DNA from: Actinomycetes bacterium
GTDB lineage: Bacteria > Actinomycetota > Acidimicrobiia > Acidimicrobiales > Bog-793
Assembly: GCA_021796545.1 (NCBI GenBank)
Contig: JAKABX010000003.1
Location: 1-51,946, forward strand
Length of the DNA: 51,946 nt
Reading direction: 5' to 3'
In this document: one piece after another, positions 50,735 to 51,946 of the stretch
Layout of the letters: each line of letters opens with the position of its first letter
How positions within the stretch are numbered: position 1 is the first letter of the stretch
The notes under the pieces: generated by a model
What the model saw: the letters and a program-made list of their open reading frames with translations, nothing else
Told to the model about the DNA's origin: nothing
Database searches by the model: none
Translations under genes and position numbers: made by a program

Positions 50735-51946
50735 ATGCCGGAGCACCAGGTGCCGGCGGCGGTCGCCGTCGTCGTCGCCTTCGATCCGGGACCCTGGTTC
50801 GAGGACTGTCTGGCCAGCCTCGGTGCCCAGGACTACCCGAACTGCTCGCTGCTCGTCGTCGACAACGCGAGCGCGCAGCCCCTCGCCGGGCGCGTCGCGT
50901 CCGTGGCGCCCCACGCGTACGTGCTGCGGACCGAGGAGAACCAAGGCTTCGCGGCCGGCGCGAACGTCGTCCTCGCCGCGGTGGAGAACGCCGCCTTCTA
51001 CCTGTTCTGCCACGACGACGTCGTCCTCGCCCCCGACGCGCTGCGCCACCTCGTCGAGGCCGCCTACCGCGACAACGCGGGCATCGTCGCCCCGAAGATC
51101 GTCGACGGCGACGACGCGGACCGCCTCTTGCAGGTCGGCGTCGGCGTCGACCGCCTCGGCGTGCCGGTCGACCGTGTCGAGCGCGGCGAGCTCGACCAGG
51201 GTCAGCACGACGAGGCGCACGAGGTCTTTGCCGCGCCGAGCGCCTGCATGCTCGTACGCGCCGACCTGTTCGCCGTCGTCGGCGGCTTCGACGCAGAGAT
51301 GCGGCTCTTCGGCGAGGACACCGATCTCGCGTGGCGCGCGCGCCTCGCCGGGGCGCGCGTCGCGGTCGAGCCCGCGGCGGTGGTGCGCCACTTCGAGGCG
51401 ACCGCCACGAGGCGCCGCTGGCTCCCCGAGGCGCGCCTGTTCCGCCGGCGCCACGAGGTGCGCTCCGTCCTCAAGAACTACGGCCCGGCGCGCCGGCGCC
51501 TCGCGCTCGGGCAGCTCGCCGTCATCACCGTCGTCGAGCTCTTCTACTTCCTCCTGCTCGGCAACGCCGAGCGGCGCCGCGAGCTCCTCCAGACCTGGCG
51601 GTGGAACCTCGCCCCCGAACGGGGCCTCGCGCAGGCACGCGCGGCCGTCGCGGCGCAGCGGCGCGTCCCCGACCGCGTCGTCGCGCACCTGTTCAGCCAC
51701 CGCACCAGCCGGCTCTGGCGTCTCTTGCGCCCGCACCTTCCGCCCGCGCTCGGCGGGCCGGGGATCTTCGACGCCGCAGCCGAACAGCGCGCGACCGAAC
51801 GGATCGGTGCCTGGGCGCGTTCGGCCGGCGCCCAGAGTGCGGCGGCGCTCAAGCTTCCAAGCACCCGGGCACCCGGCGCGCGACCCACCCGCCACCGGGC
51901 GGTGGTCGCCGTCGCCCTCATCGCCGCGTTCGTCTTCCTGCTCGGG
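50735..51946 (+). CDS. Large GT2 glycosyltransferase, 3' end beyond the window
   Basis: A frame of 404 codons with no stop before the window ends. VAVVVAFDPGPWFEDCLASLGAQDYPN and LLVVDNASAQPLAGRV form the GT2 nucleotide site, TEENQGFAAGANVVL follows, FCHDDVVLAPDAL is the DXD region, and APSACMLVRADLFAVVGGFDAEMRLFGEDTDLAWRARLAG is the acceptor-side ED motif. Membrane or amphipathic segments occur near residue 265 (VITVVELFYFLLLG) and at the very end (VVAVALIAAFVFLLG), where a membrane domain seems to start. It is probably one of the large polysaccharide polymerising transferases of actinobacteria. The ATG at 50735 matches the fold start. Confidence 0.85.
   Translation, partial: MPEHQVPAAVAVVVAFDPGPWFEDCLASLGAQDYPNCSLLVVDNASAQPLAGRVASVAPHAYVLRTEENQGFAAGANVVLAAVENAAFYLFCHDDVVLAPDALRHLVEAAYRDNAGIVAPKIVDGDDADRLLQVGVGVDRLGVPVDRVERGELDQGQHDEAHEVFAAPSACMLVRADLFAVVGGFDAEMRLFGEDTDLAWRARLAGARVAVEPAAVVRHFEATATRRRWLPEARLFRRRHEVRSVLKNYGPARRRLALGQLAVITVVELFYFLLLGNAERRRELLQTWRWNLAPERGLAQARAAVAAQRRVPDRVVAHLFSHRTSRLWRLLRPHLPPALGGPGIFDAAAEQRATERIGAWARSAGAQSAAALKLPSTRAPGARPTRHRAVVAVALIAAFVFLLG

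Overview
The window is high-GC chromosomal DNA from an actinobacterium. Signs of this are frequent GTG starts overlapping upstream stops, genes for the deazaflavin cofactor F420, a mycothiol-type DsbA protein, a fused biotin carboxylase/biotin carrier alpha subunit, and a rhamnosyltransferase/F420 gene order resembling the rmlD-wbbL-manB-fbiA-fbiB neighbourhood of mycobacteria. A heliorhodopsin relic and a WHAAF-type anchored protein make me favour an Acidimicrobiia-like lineage, but that class-level guess is weak. I see no rRNA, tRNA, CRISPR array, phage or insertion sequence.

Layout. 1-1901: the edge of a secreted protein, surE and an aldose 1-epimerase. 2100-2996: a heliorhodopsin gene broken by two frameshifts, then about 780 bp without a recognisable gene. 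3778-6135: glnD. 6162-10183: a zinc regulon, with zur divergent from znuA-znuC and two permease genes and a Zur box between them. 10195-17628: an SRAP protein, two large methyltransferase/glycosyltransferase proteins, a YfhO-like membrane protein and an unknown protein. 18002-19914: a nitroreductase and a rhodanese-ThiF/MoeB fusion. 20451-25271: a complete branched-chain amino-acid-type ABC importer (livHMGF plus binding protein), divergent from a CitA/CitB-type two-component system (25578-27991). 28308-33068: an M20 amidohydrolase, a TetR/MFS efflux pair and a LacI-type regulator.

33411-36186 is a decaying stress operon. A TetR gene has an in-frame TAG, a peroxiredoxin has three frameshifts, and a HAD hydrolase has two in-frame stops and a frameshift. 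A near-perfect operator and one intact DsbA-family gene remain. 36301-39632: a YbaK deacylase, then the acyl-CoA carboxylase alpha subunit divergent from its likely biotin ligase. 39672-51946: a cell-wall/exopolysaccharide and F420 cluster, containing rmlB, rmlD, wbbL, an anchored Thr-rich protein, a GDP-mannose-type pyrophosphorylase, an epimerase-like protein, cofD, cofE, two GT4 glycosyltransferases, an rmd-like reductase and a GT2 gene that runs off the window.

The most interesting signals are the heliorhodopsin relic, which also lacks the Schiff-base counterion glutamate; the clustered lesions at 33411-36186, two of them tyrosine-to-TAG changes; catalytic-residue substitutions in RmlB (Asp to Cys) and in an epimerase (Tyr to Glu); and two solute-binding proteins without a lipobox.
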